From Ditibartonella apihabitans (GTDB taxonomy: Bacteria > Pseudomonadota > Alphaproteobacteria > Rhizobiales > Rhizobiaceae): DNA of 64,000 bases. Position numbers and translations under genes: made by a program. The stretch's first letter is position 1, and every line of letters begins with the position of its first letter. A model generated the notes under the pieces. It saw only the letters and a list, made by a program, of their open reading frames with translations. It had not been told where the DNA came from and made no database searches. Below, in pieces: positions 1 through 8,523 of this stretch. Where the stretch lies: positions 1,054,001 through 1,118,000 of the forward strand of contig NZ_CP015820.1 of NCBI RefSeq assembly GCF_002007485.1, given 5' to 3'.

Positions 1-294
1 GAGGGTACGATTTCCGGAAAAATTGCAAAAGATCTCTTCGAGATCGTTTGGAACGAAGGGGGTGACCCTGCAAAAATCGTCGAGGAACGCGGCATGAAGC
101 AGGTTACCGACACCGCTGCTATCGAAAAAACTGTCGATGAAATTATTGCTGCCAATCCGGATAAAGTTGCTCAAGCCAAAGAAAAGCCGACATTGGCTGG
201 TTGGTTTGTCGGTCAGGTCATGAAAAAAACCGGTGGTAAGGCAAATCCTCAAGTAGTAAATAAACTGATTAGGGCAAAACTCGGGATAGAATAA
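1..294 (+). CDS. gatB: Aspartyl/glutamyl-tRNA amidotransferase subunit B, 3' end
   Basis: The frame is open from base 1 to the TAA at 292-294, so only the C-terminal 97 residues are in the window. They form the GatB C-terminal helical (YqeY-like) domain, with a [14 protein letters not shown] opening and an ending in [11 protein letters not shown]. GatB is the kinase/transferase subunit of GatCAB, which converts Glu-tRNA(Gln) and Asp-tRNA(Asn) to the amidated forms in bacteria lacking the direct synthetases. An internal ATG at 94 is not the start. A GNAT gene begins 5 bases after the stop, so the two may be cotranscribed. Confidence 0.93.
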   Translation, partial: EGTISGKIAKDLFEIVWNEGGDPAKIVEERGMKQVTDTAAIEKTVDEIIAANPDKVAQAKEKPTLAGWFVGQVMKKTGGKANPQVVNKLIRAKLGIE

Positions 295-299
295 CGACC

Positions 300-788
300 A
301 TGTGGATTCGCACTGCATCCAAGGATGATATCAATGCTATTCATGATCTATTGATCGAAACATGGCATGCAACATTAGATGATATTATCGGACGTGAAGA
401 AATTAATCGTAAAATCGCTCACGATTATACGCCTGATCTTTTGAAGAAAATGCTCAGTCGTCCGGCATCCGAATATGTCGTGGCGGATGACGGGGATACT
501 CTTCATGGTGTTGCCTATGCAGCTCAGGGAGCCGTCAAAGGTGATTCTGAAATTGCACTCGTGCTTCATCTGTGCGTAAAACCGGAAAGTCAGGGGCAGG
601 GGATTGGTCAACGATTATTGATCGAGCTTGAAGAAGCTTTTCCGGCTGCCCGTAAAATTCGTGTAGCTCTCAATAAAAAAGATGAGAGGACACAGAAATT
701 TTTTGAAGAACAAGGTTATAAACACCTCGGGAAAACTACCGAGAACAAGTCGAATGACGATGTTGTCTTGGAGAAGACACTGTTCTGA
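300..788 (+). CDS. GNAT-family N-acetyltransferase
   Basis: A 162-residue single-domain protein of the Gcn5-related acetyltransferase fold. The acetyl-CoA pyrophosphate-binding motif A is visible around residues 92-105 (VKPESQGQGIGQRLL), preceded by the usual beta-strand ending in LHLCV and followed by a motif B-like stretch (FFEEQGYKHLG). The substrate cannot be told from sequence; RimI-like protein acetylation and small-molecule acetylation are both possible. It begins 5 bases after gatB and has no strong Shine-Dalgarno of its own, consistent with readthrough from gatB. Confidence 0.85.
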   Translation: MWIRTASKDDINAIHDLLIETWHATLDDIIGREEINRKIAHDYTPDLLKKMLSRPASEYVVADDGDTLHGVAYAAQGAVKGDSEIALVLHLCVKPESQGQGIGQRLLIELEEAFPAARKIRVALNKKDERTQKFFEEQGYKHLGKTTENKSNDDVVLEKTLF

Positions 789-893
789 TCACGTCAATAT
801 TGACTTGCTTTTAATGTTGATGAGCTGCATAACGTTAAAAGTTGGTTTTTCGTTTGAAGCTTATGGGCTGAACTTGAAGGAGCTCACACTGAA

Positions 894-1292
894 ATGGCTG
901 GTATCTGGAAACAGGTTTTTACATGGTGGAACGGTAACACCATTAATACACGTTTTTTCACGTGGCTACATGGCAAGCGCGTAGGTGAAGACGAGTTCGG
1001 AAACATCTATTATGAAGGCAGCCGCCATAAAGACGGCTATCCGCGGCGCTGGGTCATTTACAAGAATTATTCGGAAGCTTCAACGATTCCTGCAGGTTGG
1101 CATGGTTGGATTCATCATCGCACAGATACACCACCAAGTGCAGAAAACTATCATGCACGTGAGTGGGAGAAACCGCATCTTCCTAATCTGACCGGTACAA
1201 GCAAGGCCTATACGCCGAAAGGTTCGATTGCCCATCATGGTCAACGTCCTCATGTTACCGGCGATTACGACGCGTGGACACCGGGCAAATAG
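894..1292 (+). CDS. NADH:ubiquinone oxidoreductase subunit NDUFA12-like
   Basis: A 132-residue protein matching the NDUFA12 (B17.2) accessory subunit of respiratory complex I, found in alphaproteobacteria and mitochondria. Hallmarks are the VGEDEFGNIYYEG segment near residue 30, then RRWVIY, then PAGWHGWIHH with a TDTPP turn. The C-terminus is the variable Pro/Gly/His-rich tail. It is peripheral to the matrix-arm side of complex I and acts on the cytoplasmic face. Start ATG 894 gives the canonical WWNGNTINTRFFTW N-terminus. It is followed by the DUF2155 gene, a pairing I know from other Hyphomicrobiales. Confidence 0.92.
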   Translation: MAGIWKQVFTWWNGNTINTRFFTWLHGKRVGEDEFGNIYYEGSRHKDGYPRRWVIYKNYSEASTIPAGWHGWIHHRTDTPPSAENYHAREWEKPHLPNLTGTSKAYTPKGSIAHHGQRPHVTGDYDAWTPGK

Positions 1293-1387
1293 CCATTTCG
1301 TAGCGGAAATCGGATTGTTTTTTCGCCATATTGCCATAATTGGCAAATAAGCTTCGAATTATAATAGATAACCATTGATGCGGTGCT

Positions 1388-1816
1388 ATGAGATTTTTTA
1401 AACCGTTTTTCAGACGTTGCTTATTTGTCCTGTTTGCCTTATTCCTTGGGCTTTTTGTGACTGCATCATCTTATGCGCAGGAAACAACGAGATTAAGTAA
1501 TCCTGTTGCTGTTTTTTCCGGTCTCGATAAAATTACCGGCCGCATCACAACCTTCGATGTCTATATAGGCGAGACCTACCAATTCGGTGCTCTTCAGGTG
1601 ACGCCGCGGGTCTGTTATACAAGCTCGTCAGATGAAGCGACACGCACAGACGGGTTTGTCGAAGTTAATGAAATCACCCTCGATAAAAAAATCAAACGTA
1701 TATTCACTGGCTGGATGTTTGCCGACAGCCCCGGTCTTAATGCTGTCGAACACCCGATTTATGATGTGTGGTTGAAAGACTGCAAACAAAAATCCAAAGT
1801 TCCGGCTCCCCAATGA
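1388..1816 (+). CDS. DUF2155 domain-containing exported protein
   Basis: A 142-residue protein with an N-terminal signal peptide (basic FFRRC segment, hydrophobic core, cleavage near ASSYAQ, about residue 30). The rest is a DUF2155 domain: a GLDKITGRITTFDVYIGE segment, then RVCYT, then a GWMFADSPGLNAVEHPIYDVWLKDC ending read in two parts. Two Cys residues, one in RVCYT and one near the end in LKDC, could form a periplasmic disulfide. The function is unknown; the family is restricted mainly to alphaproteobacteria. Its usual neighbour in related genomes, aat, is not seen downstream. Confidence 0.88.
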   Translation: MRFFKPFFRRCLFVLFALFLGLFVTASSYAQETTRLSNPVAVFSGLDKITGRITTFDVYIGETYQFGALQVTPRVCYTSSSDEATRTDGFVEVNEITLDKKIKRIFTGWMFADSPGLNAVEHPIYDVWLKDCKQKSKVPAPQ

Positions 1817-2439
1817 TAGATTGTTATAGAGCGGTATAACGTTACTTTTTTGTATTTCTCTATATTGAATGAACAAATTGTTTCATTTTATTGTTTTGAT
1901 AAACAAATCAAAAAGTTAAAAATGATGGTGTTAAAATAGAGAAATCATAGTTTATTAGGGAATTATAACGGACCTATTTTAAACAGATTATTCTTTTTTT
2001 GAAATTCGCAATCTTCAACATTATTCGCTTTTTTATAACTTCATAACATGTGCGAAATATTACCCCATTCGAATAGTGGGGATTTGGTGTTCCGTAAAAC
2101 GGCCACTAATGCCTTGGAAAATGATGCATTGGAATAGGAATATACGGGCAACTGTTTTGGCTCAAAAAATCCGGTGTGGGAGGCTTGGTAACAGCTCCTA
2201 AAATGACTGTGCCTCATCAAAAATAATGAAAATTGCTGTCGTCGAATGTCAAAAGCTATTCCGGTTTGGCTTTTCAGTATTCGGGTTTTCAACTTTACCC
2301 TTGCTAATTTGAGTACGTGCTTCTTTTATATTCGGGTTATTTTTGTTCAAAACAGTTTTGAAAATATCGGCTCAAGCTTGGCGTAAGCATCGGGTATTAG
2401 TTTCGTTTATCAGGAAATCGAAGTACTGGAAGGCTCACT
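1817..2439 (+). other. Non-coding stretch after the DUF2155 gene
   Basis: About 620 bases without a gene I can support. The first 230 bases are AT-rich with no clear hairpin. Short open frames exist on both strands (for example minus 2041-2292) but show no ribosome site, no family similarity and unlike composition. I looked for a remnant of aat (leucyl/phenylalanyl-tRNA transferase) and could not recognise one. Confidence 0.5.
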
Positions 2440-2943
2440 ATGCCATCAATTCGTGTGGTGAAACAGATTTTTGCATCATTATTTTTGGCCTGTTGTTTGA
2501 CCGGTTGTCAATGGTCAACAGAACCTTCAACCACGCATGATTATTATACGCGTGTTACAGAGCTGAGTTCCAAGAGCTTTTATTTTACCAACAATCCTTT
2601 GATTCAGTTGGAAATGCAGGCAAAATGGATTAGCAATCAGGGCTATGTCATTGATACAATAGCAACTTCCACGAATAGCAACGATCTGGATATTAGTCTC
2701 GCCTGGTCGCAAAAACGCAACTATCGCTATGTTGCGAGAGAAAAACTGAATATTGTTTGTACCATCGGATGTACCAATTCGGAAAAGGGGCGCATATTCA
2801 TTCCCGAAGATGAATTTCGTCAGTATGCAATTAGTGGCTTTATTTTCAAACTTGTCGGACGTGGAAATTATGTAGATGGTTTCCTTGATAAAAGAGCCTT
2901 TCAGCAAGTTCTGGACCAGATGCAGTCAATGCCCAAATACTGA
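2440..2943 (+). CDS. Putative lipoprotein of unknown function
   Basis: A 167-residue protein beginning with a lipoprotein signal: basic RVVKQ, a hydrophobic core, then the lipobox LTGC with the lipidated Cys at residue 22. The mature part has aromatic and Thr/Ser-rich stretches and a Cys pair (VCTIGC, near residues 107-111). I recognise no family. The ATG at 2440 is preceded by a good Shine-Dalgarno-like GGAAGG at 2429-2434. It stands alone between a non-coding region and an L,D-transpeptidase gene on the same strand, which hints at an envelope role, but nothing more can be said. Confidence 0.7.
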   Translation: MPSIRVVKQIFASLFLACCLTGCQWSTEPSTTHDYYTRVTELSSKSFYFTNNPLIQLEMQAKWISNQGYVIDTIATSTNSNDLDISLAWSQKRNYRYVAREKLNIVCTIGCTNSEKGRIFIPEDEFRQYAISGFIFKLVGRGNYVDGFLDKRAFQQVLDQMQSMPKY

Positions 2944-3061
2944 CAGTTACGAATTTTCAAAGGGCTGAATTAACTATTTTTTAACTTTTTATTTCGTTTT
3001 TGTATTTTTTCGTTTTACTCTATCTATCGCGTTTTTTGTGAATTTTGAGCGGGATAGGGCC

Positions 3062-3496
3062 ATGAATTATTGGAAAATATCTGCTCTTTTGAGTGGAGCC
3101 ACGATTTTTATGTTTTCACTGATGGGGCCAGCATCGGCTGATGATATTTTGGCACTCGTCAACGTTTCGAATCAGACAATGATTGTTAAAAAAGATGGTA
3201 AAACACTTTACCATTGGAAAGTATCCACTGGACGGAAAGGATATGCGACTCCAAGCGGGACTTATCGTCCTGTCAGAATGCACAAAATGTGGCGAAGCCG
3301 GAAATATGACAATGCGCCGATGCCTTATGCAATATTTTATAATCAAGGTTACGCCATCCACGGCACATCTTATGTAAGCCGTTTAGGGAGTCCGGCAAGT
3401 CATGGTTGCATCCGCTTGAAGACGGCAAATGCAGAAATTCTTTATAAAATGCTGTTAAAAGAAGGGCAGGAAAACCTCAAAATTGTAATTAAATAA
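3062..3496 (+). CDS. L,D-transpeptidase (YkuD domain), short form
   Basis: A 144-residue exported protein: signal peptide with cleavage near ASAD (about residue 26), then a single YkuD domain. The catalytic signature is complete, with HGT at 100-102 and SHGCIRL at 113-119, Cys116 being the nucleophile. Such enzymes make 3-3 peptidoglycan crosslinks or attach proteins to peptidoglycan in the periplasm; which of these applies is not visible. A GTG at 3038 is in frame, but ATG 3062, with a purine-rich GGGATAGGG just upstream, puts the signal peptide at the N-terminus. The stop shares a base with the next start (TAATG), indicating translational coupling. Confidence 0.88.
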   Translation: MNYWKISALLSGATIFMFSLMGPASADDILALVNVSNQTMIVKKDGKTLYHWKVSTGRKGYATPSGTYRPVRMHKMWRSRKYDNAPMPYAIFYNQGYAIHGTSYVSRLGSPASHGCIRLKTANAEILYKMLLKEGQENLKIVIK

Positions 3497-4671
3497 TGGA
3501 AACGGAACATCGGGATTGGTTTGTTTTTTTAGAAAAACATCAAATTAAATTTTATTTTCTGGCCATTCTAGGCGGAACCGCTATCGGTTATTTATTTCGC
3601 GTCGCGAGCAGCGCAAATGAAGTCCTGAATTTTATTCTGCCGGTATTATTGTTTGTCACCTTCTTGCAGGTTCCTGTTTCCTCGGTAATTGACAATCTCG
3701 GCAATAAGCGTTTTGTGGCGGCGCTTCTTGTTGGAAATTTTGTATTTATTCCGATATTGGTAGCCTTATTGTTGTTGATAGGGGCGGGACTTTTCTTTCA
3801 ATTATCCGATCCATCGCATTCTCCCTACGAGCAAAGCTTGCAAGCTCCTTATCTCGCCTTTGCTTTTTACGGCATGATTCTCCTTTGCGCACCTTGCGTC
3901 GATTATGTCGTGTCGTTTTGTCGTTTGGCCAAAGGTGACAGTTCCTCACTGACGGCCGCATTGCCCGTTTTGTTAATCATTCAGCTCGCTTTTTTGATGT
4001 TATTTTCTAGCGGCTGGTTTTATGACGAGCAAAATATGCAAGCTACTCGACCGGATATTATCGACTTTATCATATCCATTTTTCAGGTTCTGCTCGTTCC
4101 TCTCGCTCTTGCTTGGATTTTGCAATCCATTTCTCGCTATAACAAGGTCGTCGCATATTCGACCTCTTTTATGAAAAACAGCGTCGTGATGATTACGGCA
4201 TTCACTTTAATGATAATTGCTGCATACGCTTTTTCGGAACTTTTCTCGATATTTGACGATAATGGTTATGCCTTCACAAAAAGATCGGCCGACGAGGCAA
4301 CAGGGATTTATGAAAACACAACGGACTATGGCAGCAGTGAAAAGGCGCTATCACATGCTTTTATTTATGGAATAGCTTTTTATGGTCTTTATGCTTGTCT
4401 CGCTCCTTTTGTCGGCTTTTTCACCGCAAAGCTTTTTAAACTTTGCAGAAAACAGGAAATCGCATTGAGTTTCAGTGTTTCAACACGTAATTCACTTGTC
4501 TTGTTGCCATTTTTGCTAACTATATCACCAGCCGATGAACAAGCTTTGGTTGCAGCTGTCGTTTTGACACAAACTTGTGTCGAACTTGTTGCAGAGATTA
4601 TATATGTGCGCTTTATACCGTGTTATGTAAAAAAACACGTCCGATCTCGGGAGATTGAATGTGAACGATGA
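3496..4671 (+). CDS. ACR3/BASS-like membrane transporter (arsenic resistance protein type)
   Basis: A 391-residue integral membrane protein with about ten hydrophobic segments. The segment CAPCVDYVVSFCRLAKGD (about residues 134-151) resembles the APCT...KGD region of ACR3 arsenite exporters, and the late NSLVLLPFLLT segment sits where these permeases have a substrate-site Asn. The fold is that of the bile acid:sodium symporter superfamily. The substrate is uncertain: arsenite is one option, but there is no arsR or arsC nearby and the partner genes are envelope-related. The start overlaps the transpeptidase stop by one base, and the end overlaps the rhomboid start, so the three genes form one operon. 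Confidence 0.65.
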   Translation: METEHRDWFVFLEKHQIKFYFLAILGGTAIGYLFRVASSANEVLNFILPVLLFVTFLQVPVSSVIDNLGNKRFVAALLVGNFVFIPILVALLLLIGAGLFFQLSDPSHSPYEQSLQAPYLAFAFYGMILLCAPCVDYVVSFCRLAKGDSSSLTAALPVLLIIQLAFLMLFSSGWFYDEQNMQATRPDIIDFIISIFQVLLVPLALAWILQSISRYNKVVAYSTSFMKNSVVMITAFTLMIIAAYAFSELFSIFDDNGYAFTKRSADEATGIYENTTDYGSSEKALSHAFIYGIAFYGLYACLAPFVGFFTAKLFKLCRKQEIALSFSVSTRNSLVLLPFLLTISPADEQALVAAVVLTQTCVELVAEIIYVRFIPCYVKKHVRSREIECER

Positions 4672-5379
4672 TTTTAGTCACTATAACAACAATCGCAGGA
4701 AACATGCGCCAATTTTCAATATACCTCCCGTCATTATTGCTATTGTCTCTATCTGTGTACTAAGCTTTATTATTCCGGAATATTTTTTTCACCGAGATAT
4801 TATGAGTTATTTTATATATATTGTTCGTTTATTCCAGCGTTCTTCACTCATGCTTTATTCAAATTCTGGTATACACCGGTAAGCTATTCATTTTTGCATG
4901 CGAATTTTATGCATGTGGGTGTCAATATGATGTGGCTCGTTATATTCGGCTCACCGCTCGCAAACCGGATAGGCAATATAAGATTTATTGTGTTCTGGTT
5001 TATCTGTTCGGCTGTCGCAGCTTTTGCACATCTCTTCATTTATCCTGAAAGTTATGTGCCGATGGTTGGTGCGTCGGGCGCAATATCAGGTATGATGGGG
5101 GCAGCTAGCCGATACGGTTTTCGTCAAGTCCGTACATTTTCTGAAGATCGAAGGTCGGAATTTGCCGGTCCGATTTTGTCTATCGGACAATCGGTCACCT
5201 CAAGGAATGTCGTTGGTTTTATCGGCACATGGATAATTATCGATATTATTACCGGTCTTGCAACACCATCAATGGGCGGCGAGGGCAGTTCGATAGCCTG
5301 GGTCGCCCATATCGGCGGATTGGTAGCCGGTTTCTTTCTTATTGGATTGTTCGACAAGCGCAGAAATCAAGAAATCTAG
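4661..5379 (+). pseudogene. Rhomboid-family intramembrane protease, frameshifted
   Basis: Two frames together encode one rhomboid protein. The first part, from GTG 4661 (SD GGGAG at 4649-4653), gives NDDFSHYNNNRRKH and a first membrane segment. The second part, in the -1 frame, runs through FIPAFF, SYSFLHANFMHVGVNMMW, VGASGAISGMMGAA and a last segment with HIGGLVAGF, giving the catalytic Ser (GASG) and His (AHIGG). The shift is needed between about 4783 and 4830. Adding one T to the T7 run at 4783-4789 would join the halves as EYFFSPRYYELFYIY. An extra TA in the TA-repeat at 4813-4820 is the alternative. It could be a decayed gene, a slippage-switchable gene or a sequencing error. It overlaps the upstream permease gene by 11 bases. 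Confidence 0.8.
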
Positions 5380-5431
5380 CGAGGCGAAAATCCGTGGCAA
5401 TTAAAACCTGGAATACCGTGATGTAGAGCAA

Positions 5432-5461
5432 GCACAGCCTCCAATAGGGAGGGGTCTGTGC
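5432..5461. terminator. Hairpin between convergent rhomboid and rlmB genes
   Basis: GCACAG-CCTCC pairs with GGAGG-CTGTGC (one small bulge). It lies in the 115-base gap between two converging genes, so it may serve as a two-way terminator. No T-run follows directly on either side, so the assignment is tentative. Confidence 0.4.
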
Positions 5462-5494
5462 GAGTAAAACGCTTCTTGTGTTTTAGCCTTCAAT

Positions 5495-6322
5495 TTAGTG
5501 AAGATGATTACGGGCGGCATAAAGCGAAATCGCAGCGGCATTGGAAACATTGAGTGATTTTATCGCTCCCGGCATATCAAGGCGCGCAAGGACCGAAACA
5601 GTTTCACGTGTCTTTTGCCGCAATCCTTTTCCTTCGGCGCCCAGAACGAGGGCAATATGTTTGCCCTCTAAGCTCGGTTCAAGCGGAAGCGGGCCTTCCG
5701 AATCAAGTCCGAAACTTGTGAAACCGGCTTTGTGCAGTTCTTCGAGCGCCTCTGCGAGATTGCGCACGGTGATGTGGTCTATAAGTTCCAAAGCACCGGA
5801 AGCAGCTTTCGCCAATACTCCTGTCTCCTGTGCAGAATGTCGGCTTGTGGTAATGAGAGCGCCGGCATTGAATGCAACGGCCGAACGCATAATAGCACCG
5901 ACATTGTGAGGGTCTGTAACCTGATCAAGTACAATAACAAGATCGGTATCCGAAAGTTCGTCGAGTGAACGGGGCGCCAAAGGCTCGGTTTCGAGAACAA
6001 CGCCTTGATGTACAGCATCGCTGCCAACCAGCGAGTCGAGCATTTTCGGCGCAACAATTTCAACCGGACAATTTATTTCTGATTCGTTGATATCGAGCCG
6101 GTCAAGCGCATTTCGCGTGGCAAAAAGTTTTTCAAGCTTGCGTTTTTTGTTACGCAGCGCTGCCGCCACTGTGTGAAGCCCATAAAGTCTGAGCTCACCC
6201 GCATTAAATGCGGCCGGTTCGATTTTTTGTCTATTGGTTTTCTCGGGTCTTTTGCCGGTACGATCGCGATATTGGCGGCGTAAGCGGGCATAATGAGAAT
6301 CTTTGGGGGTTTTTTCATTCAT
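5495..6322 (-). CDS. rlmB: 23S rRNA (guanosine-2'-O-)-methyltransferase, TrmH/SpoU family
   Basis: A 275-residue SPOUT-class methyltransferase. A basic N-terminal extension (residues 1-40) precedes the substrate-binding domain that opens with LYGLHTVAAAL. The catalytic knotted domain starts at about residue 130 with DQVTDPHNVGAIMRSA (motif 1), continues with ALVLGAEGKGLR (motif 2) and ends with LNVSNAAAISLY (motif 3, cofactor loop). RlmB methylates G2251 in the 23S rRNA peptidyl-transferase P-loop; the family assignment is firm, the exact target is by homology. ATG 6322 is the first start. It faces away from the tRNA-tuf block. Confidence 0.88.
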   Translation of the reverse strand: MNEKTPKDSHYARLRRQYRDRTGKRPEKTNRQKIEPAAFNAGELRLYGLHTVAAALRNKKRKLEKLFATRNALDRLDINESEINCPVEIVAPKMLDSLVGSDAVHQGVVLETEPLAPRSLDELSDTDLVIVLDQVTDPHNVGAIMRSAVAFNAGALITTSRHSAQETGVLAKAASGALELIDHITVRNLAEALEELHKAGFTSFGLDSEGPLPLEPSLEGKHIALVLGAEGKGLRQKTRETVSVLARLDMPGAIKSLNVSNAAAISLYAARNHLH

Positions 6323-6416
6323 AATTTTTTATAGCCGATTGAGATGTCGATCCGATACCAAAAAATGTCAAAAAAGACTTTTTGTTATGAAATCGAAAAT
6401 AACGGGATTTAACCTG

Positions 6417-6445
6417 TTGACAGAGGCAATGGTAAACGGCATAAC
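6417..6445 (+). promoter_or_regulatory. Sigma-70 type promoter for the tRNA-tuf transcript
   Basis: A perfect -35 TTGACA (6417-6422), a 17-base spacer and a -10-like CATAAC (6440-6445) lie about 85 bases upstream of tRNA-Tyr in an otherwise gene-free stretch. Spacing and -35 match the usual housekeeping promoter; the -10 is weaker. Confidence 0.6.
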
Positions 6446-6529
6446 GCCCCACACAAACAGAACGAGTTCTTTATGTATTTGGTCTGGTTGTATATGCCTT
6501 ATCGCGCAACTCCGCTAGGTATTTTTAAT

Positions 6530-6614
6530 GGAGGGGTGCCCGAGTGGTTAAAGGGGACGGACTGTAAATCCGTTGCTGTATGCTACGTTGGTTCGAATCC
6601 AACCCCCTCCACCA
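6530..6614 (+). tRNA. tRNA-Tyr (anticodon GTA)
   Basis: An 85-base class II tRNA: acceptor stem GGAGGGG pairs with CCCCTCC at 6604-6610, and the CCA end is encoded (6612-6614). The anticodon loop ACTGTAAATC shows GTA, and the long variable arm expected for bacterial tRNA-Tyr is present before the T-arm GGTTCGAATCC. It is the first gene after the putative promoter at 6417. Confidence 0.96.
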
Positions 6615-6637
6615 TTTACCGGAGCCGGAGTCAACGT

Positions 6638-6711
6638 GCGGGTATAGCTCAATGGTAGAGCAGCAGCCTTCCAAGCTGAATACGCGGGTTCGATTCCCGC
6701 TACCCGCTCCA
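6638..6711 (+). tRNA. tRNA-Gly (anticodon TCC)
   Basis: A 74-base tRNA with acceptor stem GCGGGTA/TACCCGC, D-arm GCTCAATGGTAGAGC, anticodon loop CTTCCAAG (TCC), T-arm GGGTTCGATTCCCGC, and encoded CCA. It lies 23 bases after tRNA-Tyr and upstream of tuf, a conserved arrangement in proteobacteria. Confidence 0.96.
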
Positions 6712-6746
6712 GACGGTCGTTGACGATAAAGCAAAAAAAAGATGTG

Positions 6747-6790
6747 GGGCTAACCCCTTGTTGTGACCAGACGGAAGTTTCCGTTTTTTT
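6747..6790 (+). terminator. Small hairpins and T-run between tRNA-Gly and tuf
   Basis: GGGG-CTAA-CCCC at 6747-6758 is followed by ACGGA-AGTT-TCCGT (6771-6784) and seven Ts. The second element looks like a short intrinsic terminator that could lower readthrough from the tRNA genes into tuf. The stem is only 5-6 bp, so partial termination is likelier than a full stop. Confidence 0.45.
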
Positions 6791-6879
6791 GAAATGTAAG
6801 CCGGTTTGAATTTTTGATCCGGCAAAAATCGGTTCTGAAACCCCGATAGGGGTGTTAACAAGACGAGAGATCGACGGCG

Positions 6880-8055
6880 ATGGCAAAGAGCAAATATGAA
6901 CGTACGAAGCCGCATGTAAATATCGGCACGATTGGTCACGTTGACCATGGTAAGACAACGCTGACGGCAGCGATTACAAAATATTTTGGTGAGTTCAAGG
7001 CGTATGACCAGATTGATGCTGCGCCGGAAGAACGTGCTCGTGGTATCACGATTTCTACAGCACACGTAGAATACGAGACAGAGAAGCGTCACTACGCCCA
7101 CGTTGATTGCCCGGGACACGCTGACTATGTCAAGAACATGATCACCGGTGCTGCCCAGATGGACGGTGCAATTCTTGTTGTTTCCGCTGCTGATGGCCCG
7201 ATGCCTCAGACACGTGAACACATTCTTCTTGCCCGACAGGTTGGCGTTCCTGCAATTGTTGTTTTCTTGAACAAGGTTGATCAGGTAGATGATGAAGAAC
7301 TTCTCGAGCTTGTCGAGCTTGAGGTTCGTGAACTTCTTTCGAAATATGATTTCCCTGGCGACGAGATTCCGATTGTCAAGGGTTCTGCATTGGCTGCTCT
7401 TGAAGGCACCAACAAGGAAATCGGTGAAGATGCTGTTCGTCTTTTGATGCACGAAGTTGATGAATATATTCCAACTCCGAAGCGTCCGATTGATCAGCCT
7501 TTCTTGATGCCGATTGAAGACGTGTTCTCGATTTCCGGTCGTGGTACAGTTGTTACCGGCCGTGTTGAACGCGGTATTGTCAAGGTTGGTGATGAAGTTG
7601 AAATCGTTGGTATTCGTCCGACAACAAAGACGACGGTAACCGGCGTTGAAATGTTCCGCAAGCTTCTTGATGAAGGTGAAGCAGGCGACAACATTGGTGC
7701 ACTTCTTCGTGGTATTGAACGTGAAGGTGTCGAACGTGGACAGGTGTTGGCGAAGCCCGGTACAGTTACACCGCACACCAAGTTCAAGGCAGAAGCTTAT
7801 ATTTTGACAAAGGATGAAGGTGGTCGTCACACACCATTTTTCACCAATTATCGTCCGCAGTTCTATTTCCGTACGACAGACGTTACCGGTATTGTAACAC
7901 TGCCGGAAGGTACAGAAATGGTTATGCCGGGTGATAACGTAACGATGGATGTCACACTGATTGTTCCGGTTGCTATGGAAGAGAAGCTCCGCTTCGCTAT
8001 CCGTGAAGGTGGCCACACTGTTGGTGCCGGTATCGTTTCCAAAATCATTGAATAG
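6880..8055 (+). CDS. tuf: Elongation factor Tu
   Basis: A 391-residue GTPase that delivers aminoacyl-tRNA to the ribosome. The P-loop GHVDHGKT is at residues 19-26, switch [10 protein letters not shown] near 80, and the guanine-specificity motif NKVD near 134. Domains 2 and 3 follow at full length, ending in [10 protein letters not shown]. Length and order are those of alphaproteobacterial EF-Tu. Relatives usually carry a second near-identical copy in the str operon; none is in this window. The gene lies between tRNA-Gly and tRNA-Trp, and the latter shares its transcript unless the hairpin at 8066 terminates. Confidence 0.98.
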   Translation: MAKSKYERTKPHVNIGTIGHVDHGKTTLTAAITKYFGEFKAYDQIDAAPEERARGITISTAHVEYETEKRHYAHVDCPGHADYVKNMITGAAQMDGAILVVSAADGPMPQTREHILLARQVGVPAIVVFLNKVDQVDDEELLELVELEVRELLSKYDFPGDEIPIVKGSALAALEGTNKEIGEDAVRLLMHEVDEYIPTPKRPIDQPFLMPIEDVFSISGRGTVVTGRVERGIVKVGDEVEIVGIRPTTKTTVTGVEMFRKLLDEGEAGDNIGALLRGIEREGVERGQVLAKPGTVTPHTKFKAEAYILTKDEGGRHTPFFTNYRPQFYFRTTDVTGIVTLPEGTEMVMPGDNVTMDVTLIVPVAMEEKLRFAIREGGHTVGAGIVSKIIE

Positions 8056-8065
8056 TTTTAGATAA

Positions 8066-8100
8066 AAGGCAGACGTAGTGTATGACAATGCGTCTGCCTT
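8066..8100 (+). terminator. Hairpin after tuf
   Basis: AAGGCAGACG (8066-8075) pairs perfectly with CGTCTGCCTT (8091-8100) around a 15-base loop, 10 bases after the tuf stop. No T-run follows, so it may be a processing or attenuation element for the tuf/tRNA-Trp transcript rather than a strong terminator. Confidence 0.55.
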
Positions 8101-8107
8101 GATCTGA

Positions 8108-8183
<76 letters not shown>

Positions 8184-8520
8184 TTTCCCTTTTTTAAAAC
8201 AGGATGCAAAATTTTACAGTTCGCTCGAATAGGGTGGGGCGATTTTATCCGGTTTTTTGAAAAGGGATAGATATAGTTTATCAGGAACAGAAGACGGTTT
8301 TGGATAGTCTGTTCGTGATAGGAACTTGGCTTCAAGAAATAAAATTACAAATCATATGAAGCGGCTGCTTCAAAAATTGGCTTGTATTTTTATGAATAAC
8401 GCTTTATTTAGTGTTAACGATGAAATCGCGTGAGGCTTTTGTAGGAGCTTTTCGCGGTTTTGGCATGTTTGAAGTTGACTTTGTGATTCGCGATAGTTTT
8501 AAAGAAAAAATGTAGGAAAA
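8184..8520 (+). promoter_or_regulatory. Intergenic region with a candidate secE-nusG promoter
   Basis: A 337-base gap with no supported gene. A TTGACT (8475-8480), a 17-base spacer and TTTAAA (8498-8503) form a plausible promoter 20 bases upstream of secE. The rest is AT-leaning with no clear hairpin. Confidence 0.4.
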
Positions 8521-8523
8521 GTG

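Noticed and set aside
3496-4671. A complete arsenic resistance operon
   Set aside because: The permease is ACR3/BASS-like, but no arsR, arsC or arsH gene is nearby; the substrate therefore stays open.
6700-8088. A 462-codon open frame on the minus strand opposite tuf
   Set aside because: It lies entirely antisense to EF-Tu, whose sequence and codon bias explain it, and its translation has no recognisable family.
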